A DNA stretch of 34,023 bases, taken from Saprospiraceae bacterium (GTDB taxonomy: Bacteria; Bacteroidota; Bacteroidia; Chitinophagales; Saprospiraceae). Position 1 is the first letter of the stretch, and each line of letters starts with the position of its first letter. The stretch spans positions 1 through 34,023 of the forward strand of contig JAHQWA010000586.1 of assembly GCA_019634045.1 (NCBI GenBank). The letters run 5' to 3'. This document shows, piece after piece, positions 9,013 to 16,898 of this stretch. The notes below the pieces were generated by a model. That model saw only the letters and a list, made by a program, of their open reading frames with translations, was not told where the DNA came from and did no database searches. The position numbers were made by a program, and so were the translations under genes.

Positions 9013-9942
9013 CTATTTCGGAATTGGCCGAACTGTATAACCCGCTTTTCGCAACAAGGCAATAACCCCCTCTTCCCCTCCGAGGTGACCAGCTCCTACT
9101 GCAAAGAAAGTAGGATTGCTTGCCATCATATCTTGCATTACAGGAATCCAATTTCGGTTTCTGCGGAGTAATAGTAGTTCTTCGTATTCACTAATACCTC
9201 CTTCATCCCCCTTTACCATGCGCTGCATTGCTTGGATATCTTGATTTTTATACATCTCTACCATTTCCTCTAGCTGGCTACTTTCACTGGTGGTATCATC
9301 AGATTCAATAGTGGCCATAAGCATTTGCGCTTGCACGTCATAAGGGATACTATCAAATAGACTCATCTGGAATTCAGCGGTTTCGAGTCCATCTACGGCC
9401 TTCTCTTGCTCTTGTGCCATCTTCATTAATTCCATTTCATAGGAAACGATTTCTCCTGTTTGGGTAGAGTTTTGCATGCTCATAGCGTCTTCAGAAGCCA
9501 TCATGGAGAGGAACATAGGCTTTATTCTACCCAAAAAAGCTAGGGGAAGACCTAGTTTTTCGAAATGACCTTTTACTAATTCATATTCCTCTTCCGTATA
9601 CAGATCCTTAAGCGTCTTACCATCAGCCATAAACATCTTCATCATGACGGGCATGAGGGCCGCAAAGTTATTCATGTCTTCCATGTTGATCTCAAAGGTG
9701 ATCTTTTCCGTGTTAGATAAAGCTGTTTTGGTGCTTTCTGTCAAGAAAAAATCCGCCTTATCAATCATGTGTATAGTACCATAAAGAAAAGAAGGCGCAC
9801 TGAGGTCCGAACCACTGATTTCCCAAAGCAGGGATTTGTCAGCATCTGTCGGGGCATAGGATATAGGTGTATCTTTTTGCCCCCACAAGGGATGGATGGC
9901 ACTAATACTAATAACAAGTAAGAGGGTGAAAAAGCGGTACAT
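9013..9942 (-). CDS. TraB/GumN family protein (Tiki-like), exported
   Basis: The 309-residue product has a signal peptide (about 1-21, ending LWGQ) and the family hallmarks: GTIHM at 55-59 near the N-terminus, an ExE-type segment (FEINMED), a late RNRNW segment, and GAGHLGGEEG at 283-292. Members of the TraB/GumN/Tiki superfamily are thought to be metal-dependent proteases. The two GxxH motifs are the proposed metal-binding sites and both are intact here. It is predicted to be periplasmic. It lies between a DUF3137 gene (49 bp upstream) and a GNAT gene (14 bp downstream) on the same strand, a likely three-gene operon. The physiological substrate is unknown. Confidence 0.88.
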   Translation of the reverse strand: MYRFFTLLLVISISAIHPLWGQKDTPISYAPTDADKSLLWEISGSDLSAPSFLYGTIHMIDKADFFLTESTKTALSNTEKITFEINMEDMNNFAALMPVMMKMFMADGKTLKDLYTEEEYELVKGHFEKLGLPLAFLGRIKPMFLSMMASEDAMSMQNSTQTGEIVSYEMELMKMAQEQEKAVDGLETAEFQMSLFDSIPYDVQAQMLMATIESDDTTSESSQLEEMVEMYKNQDIQAMQRMVKGDEGGISEYEELLLLRRNRNWIPVMQDMMASNPTFFAVGAGHLGGEEGVIALLRKAGYTVRPIPK

Positions 9943-9991
9943 GTGCGAATGATTAGTGGGACAAGAGCGTAATATTTGCTATGCCCTATGA

Positions 9992-10918
9992 TTATAAATT
10001 TTGATCGAAGTTTCTGACTACACCTAATTTACGAGAAATATCAATATAAAACTCGCGGATGAGATCAAAGCTCAGGTTAGACTGGAACAAGTGAGGTTCT
10101 AATAGGTCCTTATGTTCAGAGATGGCACAAAAAATTTCGCGATCTATAAAGGATAAATAAAGATTGCGATCCGAATCACCCAGAAATTCCAGGAGCTCCT
10201 CCTGCATAGGTTCCGTCAGAATACCCACAACATGGGTGTCAACGGTTGCATAAACAATGAATTTTTCCCTAAAGTTTAAGTTGAGAATCTCATGGTCGAC
10301 ATTCTTGCCTCTTTCCCAGGTAAAATCCTTGATGGCTCTCGTTAAGTATTGACGCTCTTTTCGAGGCCATACAATTATCCTGCCTTCTACTTCTTCGTTG
10401 AATTGTGCATGGATGAAAACGCCTTCAAAAATCTCTTGTAGTTTATTGCTGACATTGGATACTTCTCGCACCCTGAGTTCCGAAAATTCAAAGTCCATTT
10501 CGCCAATCTTACCCTGGAAGTGATCCTCACCGATATAATACTGCATAGGAGAAGAAAAAATACCACTTCGCTGAAACACGGACTTATCGATACTTTTCTT
10601 CTCATCATAACGGATCATACCATAGTTTGGTGTATCTCCGATGAAGTCTAAGATTAAATTGACGATATTCGGTTTGAAGGTTTGAATAAATACACGAATC
10701 CGATAGCCGAGGTACCCAATATAGAATCCAACGGGAAGCATAAGTACAAGGGTAATGGCTAAAATGTTGAGGTAAAGCGCAAAGATCAGCAGGCCCAGCA
10801 GGACAATTCCCGAAAAGAATAATAGGCGAAGCAGGCGGATCCGCCGCCGCTCCATCCGCATCAGCTCAGGATGCAAAGTATGGTTATAATACAATCTAAA
10901 CTCTTCCAGCCGTTTCAT
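9992..10918 (-). CDS. DUF3137 domain membrane protein
   Basis: The product has 308 residues. A basic amphipathic N-terminus rich in Arg and Glu (1-28) precedes two adjacent membrane segments (about 29-50 and 52-72), followed by a soluble domain. That domain shows typical DUF3137 features: the YYIGEDHFQG and FEFSELRV segments, an EGVFIHAQFN strand, and a C-terminal stretch (DREIFCAISEHKDLLEP). The molecular function of DUF3137 is not known. The order of segments predicts an inner-membrane hairpin with most of the protein on one side. It is the first gene of the minus-strand cluster that continues with TraB/GumN and GNAT. I see no convincing TAnnTTTG promoter box before it. Confidence 0.75.
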   Translation of the reverse strand: MKRLEEFRLYYNHTLHPELMRMERRRIRLLRLLFFSGIVLLGLLIFALYLNILAITLVLMLPVGFYIGYLGYRIRVFIQTFKPNIVNLILDFIGDTPNYGMIRYDEKKSIDKSVFQRSGIFSSPMQYYIGEDHFQGKIGEMDFEFSELRVREVSNVSNKLQEIFEGVFIHAQFNEEVEGRIIVWPRKERQYLTRAIKDFTWERGKNVDHEILNLNFREKFIVYATVDTHVVGILTEPMQEELLEFLGDSDRNLYLSFIDREIFCAISEHKDLLEPHLFQSNLSFDLIREFYIDISRKLGVVRNFDQNL

Positions 10919-11110
10919 CTCCGTGGGGAATTCCTTGCTGCTCAGTTTTAGGAAAAAGTACTTAGTCTCTATTTGAACTAATTGTACACTGACTGGCTAA
11001 AATAGATAGGATTTGCAGGATTTAGGATACCAATTGACATATATTTTTAATATATCTGTCTTCCTTTTTGATTCTAAGGCCGCTATTTCCGACCAAGTTG
11101 GGGCATTCCG

Positions 11111-11130
11111 GCCATAAATGGCTTTTTTTT
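11111..11130 (+). terminator. Weak terminator-like hairpin with T8 tract
   Basis: GCCA-TAAA-TGGC forms a 4-bp stem (5 with a G-T pair) directly followed by eight T. It lies between divergent promoters where no rightward gene ends. The stem is short, so function is doubtful. Confidence 0.3.
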
Positions 11131-11186
11131 GCAAAGTCCTGGCTGCGAACCAACTTTTATCCGTAGGAAGAGACTCTTTAGTCTGT

Positions 11187-11240
11187 GAGCTGATTTAACT
11201 TCTTGGCTGCAGTCCAGATGAATAAGTTTAGATCAGTTCC
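11187..11240. repeat. Core-less 54-bp inverted-repeat element, copy 3
   Basis: The left part (11187-11210) resembles one end of the 30372-30536 element, and the right part (11211-11240) is almost identical to its other end over about 30 nt, sharing GCAGTCCAGATGAATAAG. The core of about 110 bp is absent, so the two arms nearly abut and can pair as a hairpin. It sits 20 bp upstream of the bamD -33 box. Confidence 0.65.
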
Positions 11241-11260
11241 GTATTTAAGGAGGAAGTCTG

Positions 11261-11291
11261 TTGTAGATCAATTAAAAAAGACGTAAATTTG
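11261..11291 (+). promoter_or_regulatory. Bacteroidota-type promoter of bamD (TTG, 20 nt, TAAATTTG)
   Basis: TTG at 11261-11263 is followed, after exactly 20 nt, by TAAATTTG at 11284-11291. This is a full match to the Bacteroidota sigma consensus TTG-N19/20-TAnnTTTG. Transcription would begin about 5-7 nt after the box, which is at or next to the bamD ATG at 11299. Confidence 0.8.
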
Positions 11292-11298
11292 CACCCTT

Positions 11299-12138
11299 AT
11301 GAAAATCAAGTTGATTCCTATATTTTGTTTGGCTGTTTTTTTGTTGGCCAGCTGTAAGAGTGAGTTCGAGAAGATCAGGAGTGGAGGGGATGCTGCCAAA
11401 ATGCTAGAAGCAGCAGACAAATATTATGAAGAAGAGGAGTGGCAAAAGGCTCAAACGCTGTATGAGCTGATTGTCGGAAGCTATCGAGGGAAAAAGGAAG
11501 CAGAAGACATTTATTTCAATTATGCCTACACCTATTACTATCTAGGTAGGTATCTCCTGGCCTCCTATTATTTCAAGAACTTCTCTACCACTTTCGGAGG
11601 TAGTAACAAGAAAGAGGAAGCCGATTATATGATCGCTTATTCTTACTATCAATTATCTCCTACCTTTCGCTTGGATCAGACCAATACAGAAAAAGCCATT
11701 GAGTCTTTCCAAACGTTCGTTAATACTTATACGCAAAGTCCAAGAGTGGAGCAATGCAACAAACTCATAGACGAAATGCGTTTAAAGTTAGAGAAGAAAA
11801 CTTTTGAGGGCGGGAAATTGTATTTTGATTTGAGGCAGTATCAATCTGCTACCCAAACTTTTGAGAACTTATTGAAGGACTTCCCTGAAACACCCAATGC
11901 AGAGGAAGTAAGATACATGATCGCGAAAGCTGCTTATTTGTTGGCGCAAAATAGTTTTGTGGAGCGTCAGCAAGAAAGATACTTGGATGCGCAAGAGAAA
12001 GCTGAGGAATTTGTAGGCCGATACGATAGTGGTGAATACTTCAGAGAGGTTCGAACCATGTTGGCCAATAGCAAGAAAAGATTAAAACAATTAGAAGATG
12101 TCAGATATCAAAACCCAGGTGCAAGGACTAGATCCTAA
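11299..12138 (+). CDS. bamD: Outer-membrane assembly lipoprotein BamD
   Basis: This 279-residue lipoprotein is the TPR subunit of the BAM complex that inserts beta-barrel proteins in the outer membrane. The signal peptide ends in the lipobox LLASC with Cys19, which fixes the start at 11299. Several TPR-like helix pairs follow, for example DKYYEEEEWQKAQTLYELI, YYLGRYLLASYYFKNF and LRQYQSATQTFENLL, in the pattern of BamD/YfiO. The length is typical for Bacteroidota. The next gene, rpoZ, starts 41 nt before the bamD stop in another frame, so the two are cotranscribed and probably translationally coupled. The order bamD-rpoZ-coaBC-porD is the conserved arrangement of the phylum and supports the call. 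Confidence 0.93.
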   Translation: MKIKLIPIFCLAVFLLASCKSEFEKIRSGGDAAKMLEAADKYYEEEEWQKAQTLYELIVGSYRGKKEAEDIYFNYAYTYYYLGRYLLASYYFKNFSTTFGGSNKKEEADYMIAYSYYQLSPTFRLDQTNTEKAIESFQTFVNTYTQSPRVEQCNKLIDEMRLKLEKKTFEGGKLYFDLRQYQSATQTFENLLKDFPETPNAEEVRYMIAKAAYLLAQNSFVERQQERYLDAQEKAEEFVGRYDSGEYFREVRTMLANSKKRLKQLEDVRYQNPGARTRS

Positions 12139-12439
12139 TGTAAAGGCTCGTGACGTACACAGTATGTCTAGTGAAACGGGTAACATTTATGAGACATTGG
12201 TAGTCGTTGCAAAACGCGCTCGCCAATTGTCAGTGGATCTTAAGCATGAGTTGCACAACAAACTAGAGGAGTTTGCCGTGTCTACTGATACGATTGAGGA
12301 GATCAATGAAAACAAGGAACAAATAGAGATTTCTAAGTTCTACGAGCGTTTGCCTAATCCTGTTATCATTGCTACTGAAGAGTACATCGACGGAAAGTTG
12401 TATTACCGTAATGACCGCAACCGAAGAAAGCGCTATTAA
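12098..12439 (+). CDS. rpoZ: RNA polymerase omega subunit, Bacteroidota type
   Basis: The 113-residue product matches the Rpb6/omega proteins of Bacteroidota. It carries NIYETLVVVAKRARQL, the counterpart of the NxYexvxixAkRA core that contacts the RNA polymerase beta-prime subunit, followed by ENKEQIEISKFYERLPNP and a basic C-terminus (DRNRRKRY). I keep the ATG at 12098 although it overlaps bamD by 41 nt. It gives the usual N-terminal extension of about 28 residues before NIYE; the next start (12164) would remove most of it. It lies between bamD and coaBC, the expected place in this phylum. Confidence 0.88.
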   Translation: MSDIKTQVQGLDPNVKARDVHSMSSETGNIYETLVVVAKRARQLSVDLKHELHNKLEEFAVSTDTIEEINENKEQIEISKFYERLPNPVIIATEEYIDGKLYYRNDRNRRKRY

Positions 12440-12519
12440 GAGAATAGCTAGGTGAAAAGGTAGATTGAATCAGTCCTAGGACGCAGATACTCTTCCTCCT
12501 TGCCTCAAAATATTCTTCA

Positions 12520-12614
12520 CTGCTAGCTCTATGATGTATCATACCTATGTGACTTTATACTGTAGCTAGCAGCATAAACCGGATGTTAACACCAAAAGTG
12601 TTCTCATCCGGTTT
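12520..12614 (+). promoter_or_regulatory. Structured spacer before coaBC: nested inverted repeats and a long hairpin
   Basis: A 9-bp inverted repeat, CTGCTAGCT (12520-12528) with AGCTAGCAG (12564-12572), encloses a small hairpin, ATGAT-GT-ATCAT (12531-12542). Immediately after it, AAACCGGATG (12576-12585) pairs with CATCCGGTTT (12605-12614), and inside these AACAC (12588-12592) pairs with GTGTT (12598-12602). That gives 15 bp in two helices. The T-run after the stem is poor (TGGTTTTAA). It ends 20 nt before the coaBC start, so it could be the rpoZ terminator or a 5' leader structure. Confidence 0.6.
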
Positions 12615-12634
12615 GTGGTTTTAATAAGAAAAAG

Positions 12635-13864
12635 ATGTCATCAGCTCTTAGAGGGAAAAAAATCATACTCTCTATTACCGGGAGTATCGCCGCCTATAAA
12701 GCGGCATCACTTTGTCGACTTTTTATTAAGGCTGGAGCAGAAGTGAAAGTGATTATGACAAAAGCGGCCTGTGACTTCATCAGCCCGCTAACCTTGTCTA
12801 CCTTATCTCAGCATCCAGTGCAAACCTCCGTCAGTAGTGAGGAAGGTTGGAACAATCATGTGGAACTGGGACTATGGGCTGACGCCATGATCTTGGCTCC
12901 ACTAACCGCCACCAGCCTGGGTAAACTTGCCAATGGTATTGCTGATAATATGGTCGCCGCTGTATACCTCTCCGCTAGATGCCCCGTCTTCTTTGCCCCT
13001 GCTATGGACGTAGATATGTGGCATCATCCCAGCACACAGGGAAACGTCAAGCAACTCCAATCGTATGGAAACCATTTAATTCCGGTAGGCCATGGGGAGT
13101 TAGCGAGTGGGCTAGTCGGAGCAGGACGCATGGCAGAGCCGGAGGCGATCGTGGCACATTTAGCGGCGTTCTTTGCTGCGAATCAGACCTTGATCGGCAA
13201 ACAGGTCGTGATTACGGCTGGACCTACTTATGAACCCATTGATCCCGTTCGCTTTATTGGTAATCGCTCTTCCGGAAAAATGGGGATGGCCTTGGCTGAA
13301 GAAGCCAGCCGACGAGGAGCCAAAGTGACACTAGTGTTGGGCCCAAGTGCTCTAAGTACCACGGATGCCCAGATATTGATTCAGCGAGTAGAAACGGCGA
13401 CGGAAATGTTCGAGGCAGCGAAGGAGGCCTACGCTAGTGCCGACGTGGCTATTCTGGCCGCGGCAGTCGCGGATTATCGGCCCACAACGGTGGCCGAGCA
13501 TAAGATCAAGAAGCATAGCGATACCTATGCCATAGAGTTGGTGAAAACACCGGATATTGCCGCAGAATTGGGCAAGTTGAAAACCAAAAGGCAAATCAAT
13601 ATCGGGTTTGCTTTAGAAACGCAAGACGGCCCTGCTAATGCAGAAGCTAAGCTCGCGAAAAAGAATTTTGACTTTATTGTTCTAAATTCACTGCAAGATC
13701 CCGGGGCTGGTTTTCAGCATGACACTAATAAGATTACCATTTTACATGCGAATTCTACCCCTAAAGAAGGCAATAAGATTAAGAAATTTGAGTTAAAATC
13801 TAAGGTAGCTGTTGCTAAGGATATCGTCGATGAACTCGAACTTGTCCTAGCAGGCAAGGAATAG
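12635..13864 (+). CDS. coaBC: Bifunctional phosphopantothenoylcysteine decarboxylase / phosphopantothenate-cysteine ligase
   Basis: The protein (409 residues) carries out two steps of coenzyme A synthesis: CTP-dependent ligation of cysteine to 4'-phosphopantothenate (CoaB) and FMN-dependent decarboxylation to 4'-phosphopantetheine (CoaC). The CoaC half (about 1-180) has the nucleotide-binding opening SITGSIAAYK, the catalytic His75 in NNHVELGLWAD, and the PAMDVDMW motif (122-129). The CoaB half (about 188-409) has ITAGPTYEPIDPVRFIGN with Asn210, RSSGKMG, AAAVADYRP, VKTPDI and AGFQHDTNKITIL. Two positions differ from E. coli: the motif Asn is Asp125, and the flap Cys158 is Ser158 in GELASGLVGAGR. 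From memory, both occur in other Bacteroidota and need not mean loss of activity. The start is preceded by a strongly structured spacer. Confidence 0.95.
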   Translation: MSSALRGKKIILSITGSIAAYKAASLCRLFIKAGAEVKVIMTKAACDFISPLTLSTLSQHPVQTSVSSEEGWNNHVELGLWADAMILAPLTATSLGKLANGIADNMVAAVYLSARCPVFFAPAMDVDMWHHPSTQGNVKQLQSYGNHLIPVGHGELASGLVGAGRMAEPEAIVAHLAAFFAANQTLIGKQVVITAGPTYEPIDPVRFIGNRSSGKMGMALAEEASRRGAKVTLVLGPSALSTTDAQILIQRVETATEMFEAAKEAYASADVAILAAAVADYRPTTVAEHKIKKHSDTYAIELVKTPDIAAELGKLKTKRQINIGFALETQDGPANAEAKLAKKNFDFIVLNSLQDPGAGFQHDTNKITILHANSTPKEGNKIKKFELKSKVAVAKDIVDELELVLAGKE

Positions 13865-13917
13865 ACTATCAACGGACTACCGCAAGACTACTTTCAACAT
13901 TCGTTTATAATCTCAAG

Positions 13918-14820
13918 ATGATGAGGAGACTTTTTTTTATTCTAGTATTGTTAGGAACTATTGGGAAGCTTAGTGCCCAGGAATTAAATTTTCAAGTCAA
14001 GGTAGTAACGCTTAAGTTGCAGACGGTTGATCCGAAGGTATTTGAAACGCTCGAGATTTCTTTAAGAGAGTTCTTGAATGATCAACAGTGGAGTAACCAA
14101 GTGTTTGAACAGGAGGAACGAATCAATTGCAATATAATACTTACTATTCAGGAAGAATTATCTCCTACTAGCTTTAAGGCTGATCTAGCTATCCAGTCTT
14201 CACGCCCCGTCTTTGGTACGGACTATCAAACTCCCTTAATCAACCATATTGATAAGGACGTAATATTCGAATACGAGCAATTCCAGCCCTTACAGTTTAG
14301 CCGGAATCGTTACAATGATAACCTTTCTCACGTGTTGGCCTATTATGTACATGTGATACTGGGAATGGACTATGACTCCTTTTCTCCACTGGGCGGCGAA
14401 CGTTATTTCCGCTTGGCACAAGAAATCATAAATGTAGTACCACAAAGTGCCGCTTCAGCCTTTCCTGGTTGGCGTTCCGTTGAAAGTAACCGCAACCGCT
14501 ACTGGCTCATCGAGAATCTCCTGAATCCAAGGGTACGCCCTTTCCGGCAAGCCATGTATGACTACCACAGACAAGGGCTTGACCTAATGGGAGGCAATCC
14601 CGACGGCGGACGCGCCCTGATCACTTCCGCTATTGAATCGATCAGCACCGTGAACCAAGCCTATCGGAATGCGATGATCATACAAATGTTCAACGATACC
14701 AAAGCTTTGGAGATCATTGAAATCTATAAGCGTGGAACCTTGGAAGAACAAAACAAAGTAATCCGTATTATGCGGGTAATGGATCCCTCCAATGCCCCTC
14801 AATACGCATCCATCAAATAG
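13918..14820 (+). CDS. porD: Type IX secretion system protein PorD (DUF4835)
   Basis: The 300-residue product has a signal peptide ending LSAQ (about residue 21) and matches the DUF4835 family now called PorD. Typical segments are ELNFQVKV near the mature N-terminus, INCNIILTI, the SSRPVFGTDYQTPL region, YYVHVILGMDYDSFSPLGG, and the C-terminal RIMRVMDPSNAPQY. Family members are linked to the Por/T9SS machinery in Bacteroidota, though the exact role is not well established. It lies 53 bp after coaBC, in the order normal for the phylum (bamD-rpoZ-coaBC-DUF4835). It fits with the T9SS cargo gene at 2059. In many relatives recN follows; it does not here. Confidence 0.87.
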   Translation: MMRRLFFILVLLGTIGKLSAQELNFQVKVVTLKLQTVDPKVFETLEISLREFLNDQQWSNQVFEQEERINCNIILTIQEELSPTSFKADLAIQSSRPVFGTDYQTPLINHIDKDVIFEYEQFQPLQFSRNRYNDNLSHVLAYYVHVILGMDYDSFSPLGGERYFRLAQEIINVVPQSAASAFPGWRSVESNRNRYWLIENLLNPRVRPFRQAMYDYHRQGLDLMGGNPDGGRALITSAIESISTVNQAYRNAMIIQMFNDTKALEIIEIYKRGTLEEQNKVIRIMRVMDPSNAPQYASIK

Positions 14821-15147
14821 AGATATACCAAGGATAGCACGGAAAATGGGCAGTTGTACACCTCTTGACTTTGTCAGCTGCCTTCCATCACTCTTGACTT
14901 TGCCCAAAGCAGTCAACCTTAGCCCTATCACTTACGTTTCATATGCAACGACGCATGGCACAGGAGAATAGGGGATAACCCGAATCCTGTTTGTATTTGT
15001 CGTAACTTGTCTTTGACAACATCCCACCTTTCCCTAGAACACTGCCATTTTTTGAAACCAAATGTTAACCTTAAATTTGACTTTCTTTCCACTAGCAGTG
15101 GTGCTATTCTAAAAGCAATAGATTAGAAAGGAAAAAGCCGAAATATT
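14821..15147. other. Intergenic 327 bp between porD and the first tandem paralogue
   Basis: It holds a near-direct duplication of CTCTTGACTTTG (about 14863 and 14891). The second copy can pair with AAAGCAGTCAA to make a hairpin (14894-14916) that may end porD transcription. A promoter candidate lies at 15052-15079. No ORF is supported. Confidence 0.4.
15052..15079 (+). promoter_or_regulatory. Promoter candidate for the tandem paralogue pair
   Basis: TAAATTTG at 15072-15079 matches the -7 consensus exactly. A TTG at 15052-15054 is 17 nt upstream, 2-3 nt shorter than the usual spacer. The expected 5' leader is about 60 nt and contains a CCACT-AGC-AGTGG hairpin (15089-15101). Confidence 0.45.
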
Positions 15148-16797
15148 ATGATGAACAAAAGTGTGGCCATCCTAATGCTCGCCTTCATGAGCCTGACCTA
15201 TCTCCAAGCTCAGCGGGACAATGTACCCGCTACCATTAGCTGGGGAGAAGAACTTCGCGAACCTGCCAATTCTTTTATTGCTAAAACGATCAGCGCTGGC
15301 CCCTGGGGCTTCAATATTTTGCGCCTTCGTCAAGGTAGCGTAATGAATGGAGATCAAGTATTCCTCGAACGTTATGATGATCGCCTTCGCTTAAAGAAAT
15401 CGCAGAAGATTGATCTGCGGTACAAGAATAAAAAGAGAGCATTTGAAGATGTGGTTAAGATTGGTGGGCAGCTATACCTCTTTACGAGCTTTAATAATCA
15501 GGTGAAAAAGAAGAACTACCTGTTTTACCAAAAGATAAGTCATCGCCTAACCCCTTCCAGAGATATTGTCAACATCGGAGAAATCGATACACGCAATAAA
15601 TACAAGCAAGGCAACTTTGACCTGACCTTGTCCAGAGATAGCTCAAAAGTCCTCATCTATAATGGGCTTCCCTACCAAAAGAATCAACCAGAACGCTTCA
15701 CACTCCGGGTTTTTGATGACCAACTAGAGGAATTGTGGACCCGAGATATTACCCTGCCATACAATGATAATGTCTTCGAAATTGAGGAATATCGGGTCGA
15801 CAAAGAGGGGAATGTCTATCTATTAGGCATTGTGTATAAGGATGGAAACCGACTTCAGCGTCGCGGTCAACCTACTTACGGATATACGGTCATAGCGTAC
15901 TTAAATGATGGGACCGAAAAGCAGGAATACCGAATCGAATTAGAAGATAAATTTATCACTGATCTCACTTTTAGAGTGGCTAATGATGGGAATTTGGTGT
16001 GTTCCGGCTTTTACTCCGATAGAGGAACTATTAGTATTAAAGGGACCTATTTCCTCCGGATGAATGCCAAAACCAAAGAAATCTATAATGTCAACTATAA
16101 GGCCTTTGACCTCGATTTCCTCACCTTCAATATGAACCAAGGGCAAAAACGTCGAGCAGAAAAGAATGAGAAAAGTGGCAATGAGAATCGAGCGCCAGAG
16201 CTATCTCGGTTCTCTTTGGATGAACTAATCATGCGTACGGATGGAGGAGCGGTCTTGGTGGCAGAACAGTATTATGTGTATCAACAGAATTGGGATCGAA
16301 ATTACCGTTATGACCCATTCTGGGGTAGTCGTTGGGGCAATCCCTATTGGAACCGGAATAACAACCAAACCAATTTCTTTTATCATTACAACGATATCTT
16401 GGTGATTAACATCAAGCCTAATGGGGAAATCGAATGGTCGAGCCGAATTCCCAAGCGACAAGAGACCATGAATGATGCCGGATACTATTCTTCCTATTCC
16501 ATGGCTACGGTGCGGGATCGATTCTACTTCATTTACAATGATAACCCCCGTAATTTTGATCCTAGAGTACAAAGCGGGAAGCGACGAGTGCGCTACAACT
16601 TCAATGGAAGTGATTCCGTGGTATCTTTAGCCGAAGTGAAGATTGATGGGAGCGTGCGGGTCATGCCCTTATTCACCAATAGGGATGCAGATGTAATTAC
16701 CCGGCCCAAAATCTGTCGCCAATCGAGCAGCAAACATATGCTCATCTATGGAGAAAGGGGCCGCAATTTTCGATTTGCCGACCTGGCATTCGAATAA
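15148..16797 (+). CDS. Secreted protein of unknown function, tandem paralogue A
   Basis: The 549-residue product has a signal peptide (ending LQAQ, about residue 21) and no membrane segments after it. I do not recognise a named family. The body is a series of beta-strand-rich segments (for example VFLERYDDRLRLKKSQ, RFTLRVFDDQLEELWTRD, GNVYLLGIVY, NDGNLVCSGFYS, YFLRMNAKTKEI, NDILVINIKPNGEIEWSSR) that read like blades of a beta-propeller; this is inference from the pattern. There is no T9SS C-terminal domain; it ends NFRFADLAFE. It carries an aromatic, Asn-rich insertion of about 16 residues (WDRNYRYDPFWGSRWGNPYW region) compared with paralogue B. It is followed after 101 bp by that paralogue in the same direction, and a shared promoter upstream is possible. 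Confidence 0.85.
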   Translation: MMNKSVAILMLAFMSLTYLQAQRDNVPATISWGEELREPANSFIAKTISAGPWGFNILRLRQGSVMNGDQVFLERYDDRLRLKKSQKIDLRYKNKKRAFEDVVKIGGQLYLFTSFNNQVKKKNYLFYQKISHRLTPSRDIVNIGEIDTRNKYKQGNFDLTLSRDSSKVLIYNGLPYQKNQPERFTLRVFDDQLEELWTRDITLPYNDNVFEIEEYRVDKEGNVYLLGIVYKDGNRLQRRGQPTYGYTVIAYLNDGTEKQEYRIELEDKFITDLTFRVANDGNLVCSGFYSDRGTISIKGTYFLRMNAKTKEIYNVNYKAFDLDFLTFNMNQGQKRRAEKNEKSGNENRAPELSRFSLDELIMRTDGGAVLVAEQYYVYQQNWDRNYRYDPFWGSRWGNPYWNRNNNQTNFFYHYNDILVINIKPNGEIEWSSRIPKRQETMNDAGYYSSYSMATVRDRFYFIYNDNPRNFDPRVQSGKRRVRYNFNGSDSVVSLAEVKIDGSVRVMPLFTNRDADVITRPKICRQSSSKHMLIYGERGRNFRFADLAFE

Positions 16798-16898
16798 AGA
16801 AAACCACTACTTTTGCCGTATGCTAAAGTAGAGTAGCCGTAGCGCGTGACTTTTGGAGGAAAGAGGGTCTATAAGATAGAGGCTTGCGGAAAAGTCAT

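Larger units (their letters stand above)
10919..11298. other. Intergenic 380 bp between divergent genes
   Basis: This divergent spacer contains a weak terminator-like hairpin (GCCA-TAAA-TGGC at 11111-11122, followed by eight T), a core-less inverted-repeat element (11187-11240) and the bamD promoter (11261-11291). The hairpin with its T-run is oriented rightward and does not follow any rightward gene, so it may end an unannotated short transcript or act as an attenuator. No ORF is supported. Confidence 0.5.
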
